NCBI RefSeq assembly: GCF_000690905.1
Contig: NZ_JMCL01000098.1
Coordinates: 1-55,148, forward strand
From: Pseudomonas sp. Ant30-3
GTDB taxonomy: Bacteria; Pseudomonadota; Gammaproteobacteria; Pseudomonadales; Pseudomonadaceae
Reading direction: 5' to 3'
DNA: 55,148 nt
The first letter of the stretch is position 1, and each line of letters opens with the position of its first letter. Of the stretch, positions 19,587 through 28,012 are shown one piece after another. Position numbers and translations under genes: made by a program. The notes beneath the pieces were generated by a model that saw only the letters and a list, made by a program, of their open reading frames with translations, ran no database searches and was not told where the DNA came from.

Positions 19587-20096
19587 ATGACCATTTCCCT
19601 GTACGACGCCTCCGTTCCGGTTTTCAAGCAAATGCTCAACGCCCTGAGCGATGTGCTGAACAAGGCCGAAGCCCACGCCACGGCGAAAAACATCGACCCG
19701 AATGCTTTCCTGCAAGCCCGCCTGTACCCGGACATGTTCCCGTTGGTGCGTCAGGTGCAGATCGCCGTTGATTTCGCCAAGGGTGTGTCCTCGCGTCTGG
19801 CCGAGCTGGAAGTGCCGAAGTACGACGACACCGAAACTACTTTCGCCGAACTGCAGGCGCTGATCAGCAAGGTGTTGGCCTACATCGGCGAGATTAAGCC
19901 GGAGCAGATCAACGGCCAGGAAGGCATCGAGATCGTCACTCGCCCAGGCACGCCGAAAGAAAAGCGCTTCACCGGTCAGGCGTACCTGCTGAGCTACGGC
20001 CTGCCGCAATTCTTCTTCCACGTCACCACCACCTACGCGCTGCTGCGTCATAACGGTGTGGAAGTGGGCAAGCGCGATTACATGGGCGCGTTCTAA
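19587..20096 (+). CDS. DUF1993 family protein
   Basis: 169 residues. Start MTISLYDASVPVFKQMLNALSDVLNKA and end GKRDYMGAF are typical for DUF1993, a DinB-like four-helix-bundle family with no established reaction. Conserved His residues (FFHVTTTYALLRHNG) near the end could bind metal. A strong terminator follows directly. Confidence 0.85.
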   Translation: MTISLYDASVPVFKQMLNALSDVLNKAEAHATAKNIDPNAFLQARLYPDMFPLVRQVQIAVDFAKGVSSRLAELEVPKYDDTETTFAELQALISKVLAYIGEIKPEQINGQEGIEIVTRPGTPKEKRFTGQAYLLSYGLPQFFFHVTTTYALLRHNGVEVGKRDYMGAF

Positions 20097-20114
20097 ACAC
20101 CCGGCCACAAAAAA

Positions 20115-20149
20115 GCCCGCCAAGGTTCACGCCTTGGCGGGCTTTCTTT
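20115..20149 (+). terminator. Rho-independent terminator after DUF1993 gene
   Basis: GCCCGCCAAGG, loop of 6, CCTTGGCGGGC followed by TTTCTTTT. Eleven pairs. Confidence 0.93.
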
Positions 20150-20179
20150 TGATGATCTAAAAGATCGTCGGCCGCTGTC

Positions 20180-20215
20180 CCTGTAGCAGCTGTCGAGTGA
20201 AACGAGGCTGCGATC
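20180..20215. repeat. Solitary REP arm
   Basis: CTGTAGCAGCTGTCGAGTGA and the following AACGAGGCTGCGATC match one arm of the REPIN at 23861. No partner arm is found nearby. Confidence 0.65.
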
Positions 20216-20224
20216 TCTCGAGCG

Positions 20225-21457
20225 TCACGCCACTCGCGCAGCTTTCTCTTCTTCACCCAGGCACGCCGCCGCCGTAAACAGCACGTCAGTGGACGAGTTC
20301 AGCGCGGTCTCGGCCGAATCCTGCAGCACACCGATGATGAAACCGACCGCAACCACTTGCATAGCGATCTCGCTCGGAATGCCGAACAGACTGCAGGCCA
20401 GTGGGATCAGCAACAACGAACCGCCCGCCACGCCCGACGCGCCACAGGCGCAGATTGCGGCGACGACGCTCAGCAGGATCGCGGTCGGAATGTCCACGGC
20501 AATGCCCAGCGTATGCACGGCGGCCAGTGTCAGCACAGTGATGGTGATCGCCGCACCGGCCATGTTGATCGTGGCGCCCAGCGGGATCGACACCGAGTAC
20601 GTATCCTCATGCAGGCCCAGGCGCTTGCTCAATTCCAGGTTGACCGGAATATTTGCCGCCGAGCTGCGGGTGAAAAACGCGGTGATGCCACTTTCGCGCA
20701 GGCAGGTCAGTACCAGCGGGTACGGGTTGCGACGCAGTTTCCAGAACACGATCAAAGGGTTCATCACCAGCGCCACGAACACCATGCAACCGAGCAGGAC
20801 GGCCAGCAGATGCGCGTAGCCGAGCAGCGCGCCGAAACCGGAGGTCGCGAGGGTCGAGGCCACCAGGCCGAAGATCCCCAGCGGCGCGAAACGGATCACC
20901 AGGCGCACGATCAGTGTGACGCCGTTGGACAAGTCGCCAAGCACTTCACGTGTGGTTTCGCCGGCATGCCGAATCGCAATGCCCATGCCGATCGCCCACG
21001 CCAGGATGCCGATGAAGTTGGCATTCATCAGCGCGCTGACCGGGTTGTCCACGACGCTCAGCAACAAACTCTGCAACACTTCACTGATGCCGCCCGGTGC
21101 GGTCACCGCGACGTCATGGGTGGCAAGTACCAGATTCGAGGGGAACATCATGCTGGCAACCACGGCCACCACTGCCGCCGCGAAAGTGCCCAGCAGATAA
21201 AGGAACAAAATCGGCCGAATGTGAGTTTCCTGACCGTGCTTATGGTTGGCGATCGAAGCCATGACCAGCACAAAAACCAGAATCGGCGCGACCGCTTTCA
21301 GCGCCGAAACGAAGACTTTGCCGATAAACGCAGTGGACTTGGCCACCTCGGGCGCGAGCAGTGCGAGGACGATACCGGCGATCAGGCCGATGACGATTTG
21401 CGTCACCAGGCTCAAGCGTTTCAAGCGGTGCAGAAGCGAAGGGGATGGGGCAGTCAT
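20225..21457 (-). CDS. sstT: SstT, sodium-dependent serine/threonine transporter
   Basis: 410 residues (E. coli about 414), dicarboxylate/amino acid:cation symporter family. Eight to nine membrane segments. Landmarks: SAANIPVNLELSKRLG, SIPLGATINMAGAAITITVLTLAA and ASGVAGGSLLLIPLACSLFGIP, the substrate and Na+ binding hairpins, and DSAETALNSSTDVLFTAAAC at the end. Imports L-serine and L-threonine. Start MTAPSPSLLHRLKRLSLV. Monocistronic. Confidence 0.95.
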   Translation of the reverse strand: MTAPSPSLLHRLKRLSLVTQIVIGLIAGIVLALLAPEVAKSTAFIGKVFVSALKAVAPILVFVLVMASIANHKHGQETHIRPILFLYLLGTFAAAVVAVVASMMFPSNLVLATHDVAVTAPGGISEVLQSLLLSVVDNPVSALMNANFIGILAWAIGMGIAIRHAGETTREVLGDLSNGVTLIVRLVIRFAPLGIFGLVASTLATSGFGALLGYAHLLAVLLGCMVFVALVMNPLIVFWKLRRNPYPLVLTCLRESGITAFFTRSSAANIPVNLELSKRLGLHEDTYSVSIPLGATINMAGAAITITVLTLAAVHTLGIAVDIPTAILLSVVAAICACGASGVAGGSLLLIPLACSLFGIPSEIAMQVVAVGFIIGVLQDSAETALNSSTDVLFTAAACLGEEEKAARVA

Positions 21458-21733
21458 AAAACGGCATCTCTGATTTTATTAGGTGCGCGGGTGGCGTGAC
21501 TGATGTCAGGCCAACGCTGGCGAATAGTGTGGGTATGGCAGGCCGCGGACTTTATCACAGCGTCGTCTTTTTCCTTCAGACCTGTGACGAACTGTCGCCC
21601 GTGTGTTCAACGTGATCGGCAGGTTCGTGCAACCGCGCGCGGAAACACTCTGTTAAGATTGCGCATCCTTTTTCATGTTCCGCCAGTGGGCCTTCGGGCT
21701 GTCGCTGGTGTTGTCGTTTTTTTGGAGTTCTGC

Positions 21734-22888
21734 ATGCTGTTGCCCATTCTTCTGTTGTCCGCCGCCGGTTTTACCGTGCTGACCACAGAGTTCATCATCG
21801 TCGGCCTGTTGCCGGCCATCGCCCGAGACCTGGCGGTGAGCATTCCCCAAGCGGGTTTGCTGGTGACCCTGTTTGCTTTCACCGTCGCCGCTTTCGGGCC
21901 TTTTCTGACGGCCTACTTCGCCCGATTCGAACGCCGCAAGCTGTTTATCTCTGTGCTGATCATGTTTGGTTTGGCCAACACGCTTGCAGCGTTTGCACCG
22001 AACATCTGGGTGATGGCGTTCGCTCGCCTGGTTCCAGCGCTGGGGCTGCCGGTGTTCTGGGCGTTGGCCAGTGAAACAGCGGTGGACATCGTTGGCCCCG
22101 ATTACGCAGGTCGCGCCATTGCCAAGATCGGTTTCGGCATCGTCTGCGCCACTGTGTTCGGCATTCCGGTTGGCACGCTGATTTCCGATGCGCTCGGCTG
22201 GCGCAGCGCCTTCGGCATTCTCGCCGTCATCGCGTTCGCCAAAGCGTTGCTGCTGTTTATCTACCTGCCAAAAACCGACCTGCATCAACATCAGGTGAGC
22301 TTCCGTTCGCAGTTCAGGATTTTGCGCAGCCCCTTGATGATCGGCCATGTGCTGTTGTCGGTACTGGTGTTCAGCGGCATGTTCACCGTTTACACCTACC
22401 TGGCGGACATTCTCGAGCGCCTGGCCGGCTTCAACGGCACGGTCGTCGGCTGGTGCCTGATGGGGTTCGGCGCGGTCGGGCTGATCGGCAACTCCTTGGG
22501 TGGCCGCGCGGTGGACCGTCATCCGTTGATCGCGTCGATGACCTTCTGCGCGTTTATGATTGCCGGCATGGTTGCGTTGGTGCCAAACATCCATTCGCCG
22601 CTGGGGCTGGCGGCGGCGATGGGCATCTGGGGCGTGACCCAGGCCGCGTTGTTCCTGGTCAGTCACGTCCGCTTGATGAAAGCAGCGCCCGAAGCGCCGG
22701 CCTTTGCAGCATCGTTGAACATCGCCGGGGCCAACCTCGGCATTGGCGTGGGCGCTATGGTCGGCGGTCGGGTGATCGACAGCGTGGGCCTGCAAGGTCT
22801 GGGTTTTGCGGCGGCCGGTTTTATCCTGCTCTCGATTTTGCTGGCGATGGCGCTGATGACGTTCAAACCGCGCGAAGTCTGCGCCTGA
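21734..22888 (+). CDS. MFS transporter, DHA1-like (AraJ/YdhP type)
   Basis: 384 residues and twelve predicted membrane segments, with motif-A-like FLTAYFARFERRKLF after segment 2 and ETAVDIVGPDYAGRAIAKIGFG in segment 4-5. Start ATG 21734 has TGGAG upstream; the in-frame extension to 21503 lacks membrane-protein character. The family exports drugs, sugars or amino acids; the substrate is unknown. Its stop is 4 bases from the stop of nhaR on the other strand, so the transcripts converge. Confidence 0.85.
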   Translation: MLLPILLLSAAGFTVLTTEFIIVGLLPAIARDLAVSIPQAGLLVTLFAFTVAAFGPFLTAYFARFERRKLFISVLIMFGLANTLAAFAPNIWVMAFARLVPALGLPVFWALASETAVDIVGPDYAGRAIAKIGFGIVCATVFGIPVGTLISDALGWRSAFGILAVIAFAKALLLFIYLPKTDLHQHQVSFRSQFRILRSPLMIGHVLLSVLVFSGMFTVYTYLADILERLAGFNGTVVGWCLMGFGAVGLIGNSLGGRAVDRHPLIASMTFCAFMIAGMVALVPNIHSPLGLAAAMGIWGVTQAALFLVSHVRLMKAAPEAPAFAASLNIAGANLGIGVGAMVGGRVIDSVGLQGLGFAAAGFILLSILLAMALMTFKPREVCA

Positions 22889-22892
22889 GCCG

Positions 22893-23792
22893 TCAAATAC
22901 TGGTAAACAGCTCGCGTCGGGCACCCTCGGTGATGGCGACAATGCCAGGGTGCTTGACCTTGCGCTCCACGGAAATGGCGTAAAACGACTCGGTTACCGC
23001 GTCGGTCTGGCCGATCAGCTCAACGCCGTACTGGCGTTTCACCTCGTCGGCAATCACGCTCGGACCAATGAAAATCCCGCTACCGGATTGCCCGAATGCC
23101 TGCATCAACGCGCTGTCATCGAACTCGCCGACAATGCGCGGTTGAATTTGCTGTTCGGCAAACCAGCGCTGCAAACGACTGCGCACCACGGTTTCCGGCC
23201 CCGGAATCAATAGGGGCGCGCCGTGCAGGCTTTGCGGGAAATCCTGGCCGTATTGCGCCGCCAAGGCTGCGGTGGCGAAAAAACTGATGCCGCATTCGCC
23301 GAGTTTCTGGCTGTACCCTTTGATGTCCAGATGGGTAGGCATCGGGCTGTCGGAGATGACCAGGTCGAGGCGCTGAATCGCCAGGTCGGCGAGCAAGCGT
23401 TCGAGCTTGTCTTCGCGGCAGGTGATGCGCATCGGTTCGCTCAATTCCATGGTCGGCGCGATCAGGCGATACACAATCGATTTGGGCACCACGTCTGCGA
23501 CGCCCACGCGAAACAGAATCTGCTGTTCGTTCGGCTGCGCTCGCAGCATCAATTCCAGTTCGCCCCCCAACTGAAACATCTGCTCGGCGTAGGGCAGGGC
23601 CTGACGCCCGGCTTCAGTGAGTTCCAGTTGCCGGCCGACGCGCTGAAACAACTCCACGCCATAGGTTTGCTCGAGCAAGGAAATCTGCCCGCTGATGGTT
23701 TGCGGCGTCAGGTTCAACTGTTCGCAGGCGCGTACGATACTGCCGGTCTTGGCCACCACCCAAAAATAATGCAGCTGTCGGTAATTCAGCAT
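22893..23792 (-). CDS. nhaR: NhaR-type LysR transcriptional activator
   Basis: 299 residues. N-terminal winged HTH (MLNYRQLHYFWVVAKTGSIVRACEQLNLTPQTISGQI region) and LysR co-inducer domain with ITCREDKLERLLADLAIQRLDLVISDSPMP, a signature of NhaR, the Na+-responsive activator of the nhaA antiporter gene in E. coli. No nhaA lies next to it, so here it is an orphan and its targets are unknown. REPIN directly upstream. Confidence 0.85.
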   Translation of the reverse strand: MLNYRQLHYFWVVAKTGSIVRACEQLNLTPQTISGQISLLEQTYGVELFQRVGRQLELTEAGRQALPYAEQMFQLGGELELMLRAQPNEQQILFRVGVADVVPKSIVYRLIAPTMELSEPMRITCREDKLERLLADLAIQRLDLVISDSPMPTHLDIKGYSQKLGECGISFFATAALAAQYGQDFPQSLHGAPLLIPGPETVVRSRLQRWFAEQQIQPRIVGEFDDSALMQAFGQSGSGIFIGPSVIADEVKRQYGVELIGQTDAVTESFYAISVERKVKHPGIVAITEGARRELFTSI

Positions 23793-23860
23793 ATGTCCTC
23801 CGTCATGGCCCGTGTCAGGACCCCCGTCATGCCCGCTGCGCTGGCCGCTGTTCTGATCCC

Positions 23861-23960
23861 TGTAGGAGCTGTCGAGTGAAACGAGGCTGCGATCCCTTGA
23901 TCTTGTTTAAAGACCAACGTCAAAAGATCGCAGCCTCGTTTCACTCGACAGCTCCTACAG
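23861..23960. repeat. REPIN with perfect 34-base arms
   Basis: Arms 23861-23894 and 23926-23959 are exact reverse complements, with a 31-base loop. It lies upstream of nhaR, in the 316-base gap 23793-24108. The rest of that gap holds the leader of the small lipoprotein gene and no ORF I can support. Confidence 0.88.
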
Positions 23961-24108
23961 GAGGAGAGGGCGCCATCAGGGCTGGGTTCGTTAAAACCGA
24001 AGTATACCGGGTAAAAATACGAATTTTCCTGAACTGTTCACCTCCCTAGAATGCGTCGCTATCAACGGGCCATCGTTTCGGCGCGTTTCGTTCTATCGAG
24101 GAAGGTTC

Positions 24109-24351
24109 ATGAAGTTTAAAACCACCGCGTTGCTCATTACGTCTTTAATGGTTCTGGCAGGGTGCGAGCAAGCTGAAAAAAGCGCTCAGCAACTCATGGG
24201 CGCGGCGGCTGAAACCGCCAAGCAGGCCATTGACGACACGCACAAAGCGGCGGAACAGGCGATCAGTGAAGCGACAGGCGGCCTGATCAGCAAAAAAGAA
24301 CCATCTGCCGAAGAAAAGCGCGAGCGCGAATCTTCGTCCCAGGAAATCTAA
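24109..24351 (+). CDS. Small lipoprotein
   Basis: 80 residues. Lipobox VLAGC at residues 15-19, then a charged, Ala/Lys/Glu-rich helical body with heptad-like spacing (EKSAQQLMGAAAETAKQAID) and a polar tail. Strong ribosome site GAGGAAGG. Lies 28 bases before the TerC gene on the same strand, so probably one transcript. Function unknown; resembles other short, helical envelope lipoproteins. Confidence 0.75.
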   Translation: MKFKTTALLITSLMVLAGCEQAEKSAQQLMGAAAETAKQAIDDTHKAAEQAISEATGGLISKKEPSAEEKRERESSSQEI

Positions 24352-24379
24352 ACCGTCTTAAACGAGTCAGGACTGACCC

Positions 24380-25129
24380 ATGGAATACCTTTTAGAACTA
24401 GCTGTTAGCCCTACTGCCTGGGTCGCCCTGGCCACACTGGTGGTGATGGAAATCGTGCTGGGCATCGATAACCTGATCTTTATTTCGATCCTGACCAACA
24501 AGCTGCCTGAGCAGCATCGGCAAAAAGCACGGCGCATCGGTATCGGCATGGCGCTGATTCTGCGCCTGGCACTGCTGAGCACCATCGCGTTCATTGTCCA
24601 GTTGACGGCTCCTGTGATCGAGATTCTCGGCCACGCGTTCTCCTGGAAAGACATGATCCTGATCGCCGGCGGCCTGTTCCTGTTGTGGAAAGCCACCACT
24701 GAAATCCACCACAGCATGGACCCGGCGCCGGAAGATCCGAAGTCGGCCACCTCGACCGTCACCCTCGGTTTTGCCGCTGCAATCGGCCAGATCCTGATGC
24801 TCGACCTGGTGTTCTCCATCGACAGCATCATCACCGCCGTCGGCATGACCGAGCATTTGCCGATTATGATCATTGCGGTGGTGGTGTCGGTGCTGGTGAT
24901 GTTGTTGGCAGCTGATCCGCTGGCCAAGTTCATCAACGACAACCCGACCGTCGTGATGCTGGCGCTGGGCTTCCTGATCATGATCGGCATGACGCTGATT
25001 GCCGAAGGTTTCGGCGCTCATGTTCCGAAAGGCTACGTCTACGCCGCCATGGCGTTCTCGGCGACGATCGAAGGCTTGAACATGATGTCGCGACGGGCCA
25101 AGCAAAAGCGCGTTGCCGCTAAAGCGTAA
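24380..25129 (+). CDS. TerC/YgdQ-like integral membrane protein
   Basis: 249 residues, TerC family with seven membrane segments. Conserved acidic pattern EIVLGIDNLIFISIL (about 25-39) and LDLVFSIDSIITAVG (about 142-156), which in the family are linked to metal (Mn2+ or tellurite-related) handling. Without a cytosolic CBS/CorC domain, it is nearer the YgdQ/Alx group. No yybP-ykoY-like leader is seen upstream. A strong terminator follows. Confidence 0.88.
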   Translation: MEYLLELAVSPTAWVALATLVVMEIVLGIDNLIFISILTNKLPEQHRQKARRIGIGMALILRLALLSTIAFIVQLTAPVIEILGHAFSWKDMILIAGGLFLLWKATTEIHHSMDPAPEDPKSATSTVTLGFAAAIGQILMLDLVFSIDSIITAVGMTEHLPIMIIAVVVSVLVMLLAADPLAKFINDNPTVVMLALGFLIMIGMTLIAEGFGAHVPKGYVYAAMAFSATIEGLNMMSRRAKQKRVAAKA

Positions 25130-25143
25130 CCGGCGATAAAACA

Positions 25144-25185
25144 ACGGCCGCCTGAGCTCGAGAGAGTCCAGGCGGCCGTTTTTGT
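25144..25185 (+). terminator. Rho-independent terminator after terC-like gene
   Basis: ACGGCCGCCT, 16-base loop, AGGCGGCCGT then TTTTGTTT. Confidence 0.9.
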
Positions 25186-25205
25186 TTGGGTGTTGAACAG
25201 GGCCG

Positions 25206-25376
25206 TCAGTGCGCGGTCGCGTGCCCCGCATCCGGTTTGTCGGATTCAACCGCAGGTGTCGACTCAGCAGGGTGGTGATGGTGCCGGCGGGTGATCCGCA
25301 GCACGCCCCACAACATGGCGGTGGCGACCGCCAGCCAGCCGGCAATCAACATCACAATGGTCATCGTCAGGCTCAT
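25206..25376 (-). CDS. Small single-pass membrane protein with His-rich tail
   Basis: 56 residues. One membrane segment (about 5-27), then RRHHHHPAES and a polar tail ending GHATAH. Start ATG 25376 has the very strong ribosome site GAGGAGG 7 bases upstream. The four-His run could bind metal, which would suit the TerC neighbour that converges on it, but this is a guess. No recognised family. Confidence 0.65.
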   Translation of the reverse strand: MSLTMTIVMLIAGWLAVATAMLWGVLRITRRHHHHPAESTPAVESDKPDAGHATAH

Positions 25377-25598
25377 CAATGCCTCCTCTCCGCCCTGCAT
25401 CGGGCGAACGCGCTTCTCAAGTGACAGTCTAGTCGCTGGCGTGTTTCAGGCTATTGACCAAAGGTCACGCGGTACCAACTGCTTCGCTCTAACGAATTCA
25501 TGGAACTGCCGGTAAAAGCTATACCGTTGCAGCGAGGCATCCTATGATCGACGCTCAAGCCGGGAGCCTTACTTCTGGCGCTTGACCAGAGGGTGATG

Positions 25599-26255
25599 AT
25601 GGTATTTACGCGAATTGCAATTGTGGCATTGGTAGTTGGCTGCCTCGCGGGATGCGCGGGGAGTGTCGCGCCAGAAGTGAAGCGTCTGCCGGAGCGGGTG
25701 GAGCTCAGCGGCACGTTTTACCGAGGGCAGGACTACCAGAGCGGCCCACAGGTGCTGGCCAGTCTTTTGTCCCAGAGAGGCATCGTGATTACCCCCGGTT
25801 TGCTGGAAAAGCCGCTGCGCCTCCCCGGTGCCGAGGCGCAGTTGCAGCAGAACATGCAAAACCTGGCGCGTGAATACGGGATGGTTGTGTATCCCCTCGA
25901 CAGCCAGCTGTCCGCGCTATTGACCCAGGTTGCCGCCGGACATCCGGTGATGGTGCGGTACACTGAAGGCTCATCATTCTGGTCGGAACCACGTTACGCG
26001 ATTCTGGCCGGGTATGACCGTCAGAAGCAGACGGTGCTGCTGCGCGCCGGAATGAACCGCAAAGAATTAATGGGTTTTGATGGGTTTGAATCAGCCTTCA
26101 AGGCCGCTGGCGGCTGGGCCGTGCTGATCCAGAAACCGGAGCAGATTCCGGCGAATGTAGATCAGCAGCGCTGGCTCAACGCGGCGAGCGATCTGGCTCG
26201 GGCAGGGCAGGAGTCCGCGGCCGCACGGGCAAAAAAAGCCCTGACACCGCAATAA
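25599..26255 (+). CDS. C39-peptidase-like lipoprotein lacking catalytic residues
   Basis: 218 residues. Lipobox LAGC near residues 16-19. The body follows the bacterial C39-like papain fold: FYRGQDYQSGPQVLASLLSQRG matches the usual YQCGPAALAxxL helix but has Ser48 for Cys, and PRYAILAGYDRQKQTVLLRAG matches HYVVVxGYD but has Arg132 for His. It is therefore probably a non-catalytic binding protein at the outer membrane. Of three possible starts, 25599 has the best spacing from AGAGGG. Neighbours do not reveal a role. Confidence 0.7.
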   Translation: MVFTRIAIVALVVGCLAGCAGSVAPEVKRLPERVELSGTFYRGQDYQSGPQVLASLLSQRGIVITPGLLEKPLRLPGAEAQLQQNMQNLAREYGMVVYPLDSQLSALLTQVAAGHPVMVRYTEGSSFWSEPRYAILAGYDRQKQTVLLRAGMNRKELMGFDGFESAFKAAGGWAVLIQKPEQIPANVDQQRWLNAASDLARAGQESAAARAKKALTPQ

Positions 26256-26347
26256 GCCCGCTCGTCATTTACAGGGCACTGCCTGGCGAGGTGCCTCTCT
26301 AAGCATTCAGACGCGGATGTTCCGGGTCAGATTTCCAGGAGGTGTAC

Positions 26348-26554
26348 ATGGCAGATTCCAAAACTCCCAAGGGTCCGCATTCGTCGGAGAATGCAACAGA
26401 CGATGAATTGGGTTTCGACCCGGATTCCCCCGACGTGTCAGATCCTGCGGTGGATCCCGTCGGGCCTGCGATAGCCCCTCTGGATAAAAAGCCCGAAGAC
26501 AATTCTAAGGCACCGGCGAAGCCTTATGATCCGCTGGGCGATTTGAAACCCTGA
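26348..26554 (+). CDS. Small acidic disordered protein 1
   Basis: 68 residues, rich in Asp, Pro and Ser, no hydrophobic segment, ends DPLGDLKP. Excellent ribosome site AGGAGGT upstream of ATG 26348. Not recognised. It is followed after 17 bases by a protein of the same composition and Pro-Asp rhythm, so the pair may be a duplication or act together. Confidence 0.65.
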   Translation: MADSKTPKGPHSSENATDDELGFDPDSPDVSDPAVDPVGPAIAPLDKKPEDNSKAPAKPYDPLGDLKP

Positions 26555-26571
26555 GCTTGCGTGAGGTGCGT

Positions 26572-26787
26572 ATGTCTATCGATTCGAGTTTTGATGACAA
26601 GCGTCCGGAGAGTGTCCCTACAACGCCCGGCGATGAGCTTGATCCGGTTATGGATCCGGAAAGTCCACTGCGGGACCCATTGGTCAGGCCTGTAGTGACG
26701 CCAACAGAGCGTCCGATCGGTACGCGGGATCCAAGTGCCGGGGACGGTATTCCGGATGATGATCAAATGCCGCTACCCAACGATTGA
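26572..26787 (+). CDS. Small acidic disordered protein 2
   Basis: 71 residues, start MSIDSSFDDKRPES with GAGGT upstream. Rich in Pro and Asp with repeated DPxxPxRDP-like segments (DPVMDPESPLRDPLVRPVV). Ends PDDDQMPLPND. No family recognised and no signal peptide. Shares a transcript and terminator with the preceding small gene. Confidence 0.65.
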   Translation: MSIDSSFDDKRPESVPTTPGDELDPVMDPESPLRDPLVRPVVTPTERPIGTRDPSAGDGIPDDDQMPLPND

Positions 26788-26801
26788 CGCTGGATAAGAC
26801 A

Positions 26802-26829
26802 AAGCCCCGAATAGTCGGGGCTTTTGTTT
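26802..26829. terminator. Terminator between the small acidic genes and pbpG
   Basis: AAGCCCCGA, four bases, TCGGGGCTT, then TTGTTT on the plus strand. It also serves as a convergent end for pbpG. Confidence 0.9.
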
Positions 26830-26840
26830 GCGGCAACGAA

Positions 26841-27779
26841 TTACTTGGCCGATTCCGCTACACCCCTCGGGCGTTGCTTGAGGTTCTTGTCAGATTTGTA
26901 CTGCAAGGCTACCGAAGGCACATCCGCGCTCTTCCCGGTCTCAACCCAACTGCGAATTCGACTGGCATCGGCAAAATGTGTGTATTTGCCGAAGGCATCG
27001 AGAATGACCATCGCAACAGGACGGTTACCCATCTTTGTGACCAATACCAGGCAATGCCCCGCTGCATTGGTAAAACCGGTTTTGGTCAGCGAAATATCCC
27101 AATTCGGCTTATTCACCAAATGATCGGTGTTACGAAAACCCAGCGTGTAGTTGGGTTTTCGGAAAGAAACGGTTTTCTCTTTAGTCGTGCTCAGTTCGGT
27201 CAGCAATGGATATTTGTGAGCGGCGACCAACAACTTGCTCAAGTCCCGCGCGGTGGAAACGTTACGTGGGGAAAGCCCGGTGGGCTCTACAAAATGTGTG
27301 CTGGTCATGCCGAGCGCTTTGGCCTTGGCGTTCATGGCTGCAATAAACGCGACATAACCGCCCGGGTAGTGGTGTGCGAGGCTGGCAGCGGCACGGTTTT
27401 CCGAAGACATCAGTGCGATCAGCAGCATTTCCCGGCGCGGTAGTTCGCTCTTGAGCTTGACCCGAGAAAACACCCCTTTCATTTCCGGCGTGTCGCTGAT
27501 GTTGATGGACAAGTACTCGCTCATGTTCTGACGAGCTTCCACTACGATCAATCCGGTCATCAGCTTGCTCACCGAGGCGATCGGCACGACAACATCAGGG
27601 TTGCTGGCATAAATGACTTTGTTGGTTTGCAGATCCAGGAGCAATGCGCTGCCGGAAGCGATCTTCAATTGCTTGCTGTCTCGAGGCGCCGAGGTGGTTT
27701 CGGCGGCATCGACCGTTGGCGTGATGAACGTCCCTGTAAATGCGAAAAACAGACTCAGGATGGAAAGACGAATTTTCAC
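26841..27779 (-). CDS. pbpG: PbpG, D-alanyl-D-alanine endopeptidase (PBP7)
   Basis: 312 residues. The GTG start at 27779 gives a signal peptide (about 1-25, ending VDAA) and family length; the longer frame has 21 extra residues before it. Penicillin-binding motifs SxxK (SVSK near 77), SxN (SSEN) and KTG (TKTGFTN) are present. Periplasmic, cleaves D-Ala-meso-DAP cross-links in peptidoglycan. Confidence 0.92.
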   Translation of the reverse strand: MKIRLSILSLFFAFTGTFITPTVDAAETTSAPRDSKQLKIASGSALLLDLQTNKVIYASNPDVVVPIASVSKLMTGLIVVEARQNMSEYLSINISDTPEMKGVFSRVKLKSELPRREMLLIALMSSENRAAASLAHHYPGGYVAFIAAMNAKAKALGMTSTHFVEPTGLSPRNVSTARDLSKLLVAAHKYPLLTELSTTKEKTVSFRKPNYTLGFRNTDHLVNKPNWDISLTKTGFTNAAGHCLVLVTKMGNRPVAMVILDAFGKYTHFADASRIRSWVETGKSADVPSVALQYKSDKNLKQRPRGVAESAK

Positions 27780-27956
27780 GCTGGCAGACTCATAAAGTGT
27801 TGATAAGCCGTTTTGTAACGGACTATTTCTCAAAAGCGCCACATTCTGGAGTATGGCTGAATAACTGTCGATGGTTGTTCAATGTTCATCTAAATGCCGT
27901 TGAAAGCTACTGATTTACAGGTAAATCCGCCACGTGGCAGAACGTTTTCCCGGTCA

Positions 27957-27981
27957 ATAAAAAACCCGCCATCGGCGGGTT
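27957..27981 (-). terminator. Terminator of folD
   Basis: On the minus strand AACCCGCC, three bases, GGCGGGTT then TTTTTATTG. Directly after the folD stop. Confidence 0.88.
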
Positions 27982-28012
27982 GTTTTAAACGACGGTGAAC
28001 GTCATGGCCGGA

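Noticed and set aside
23961..24108. Metal riboswitch ahead of the small lipoprotein and TerC genes
   Set aside because: No yybP-ykoY-like paired elements or terminator-antiterminator pattern could be traced in the leader.
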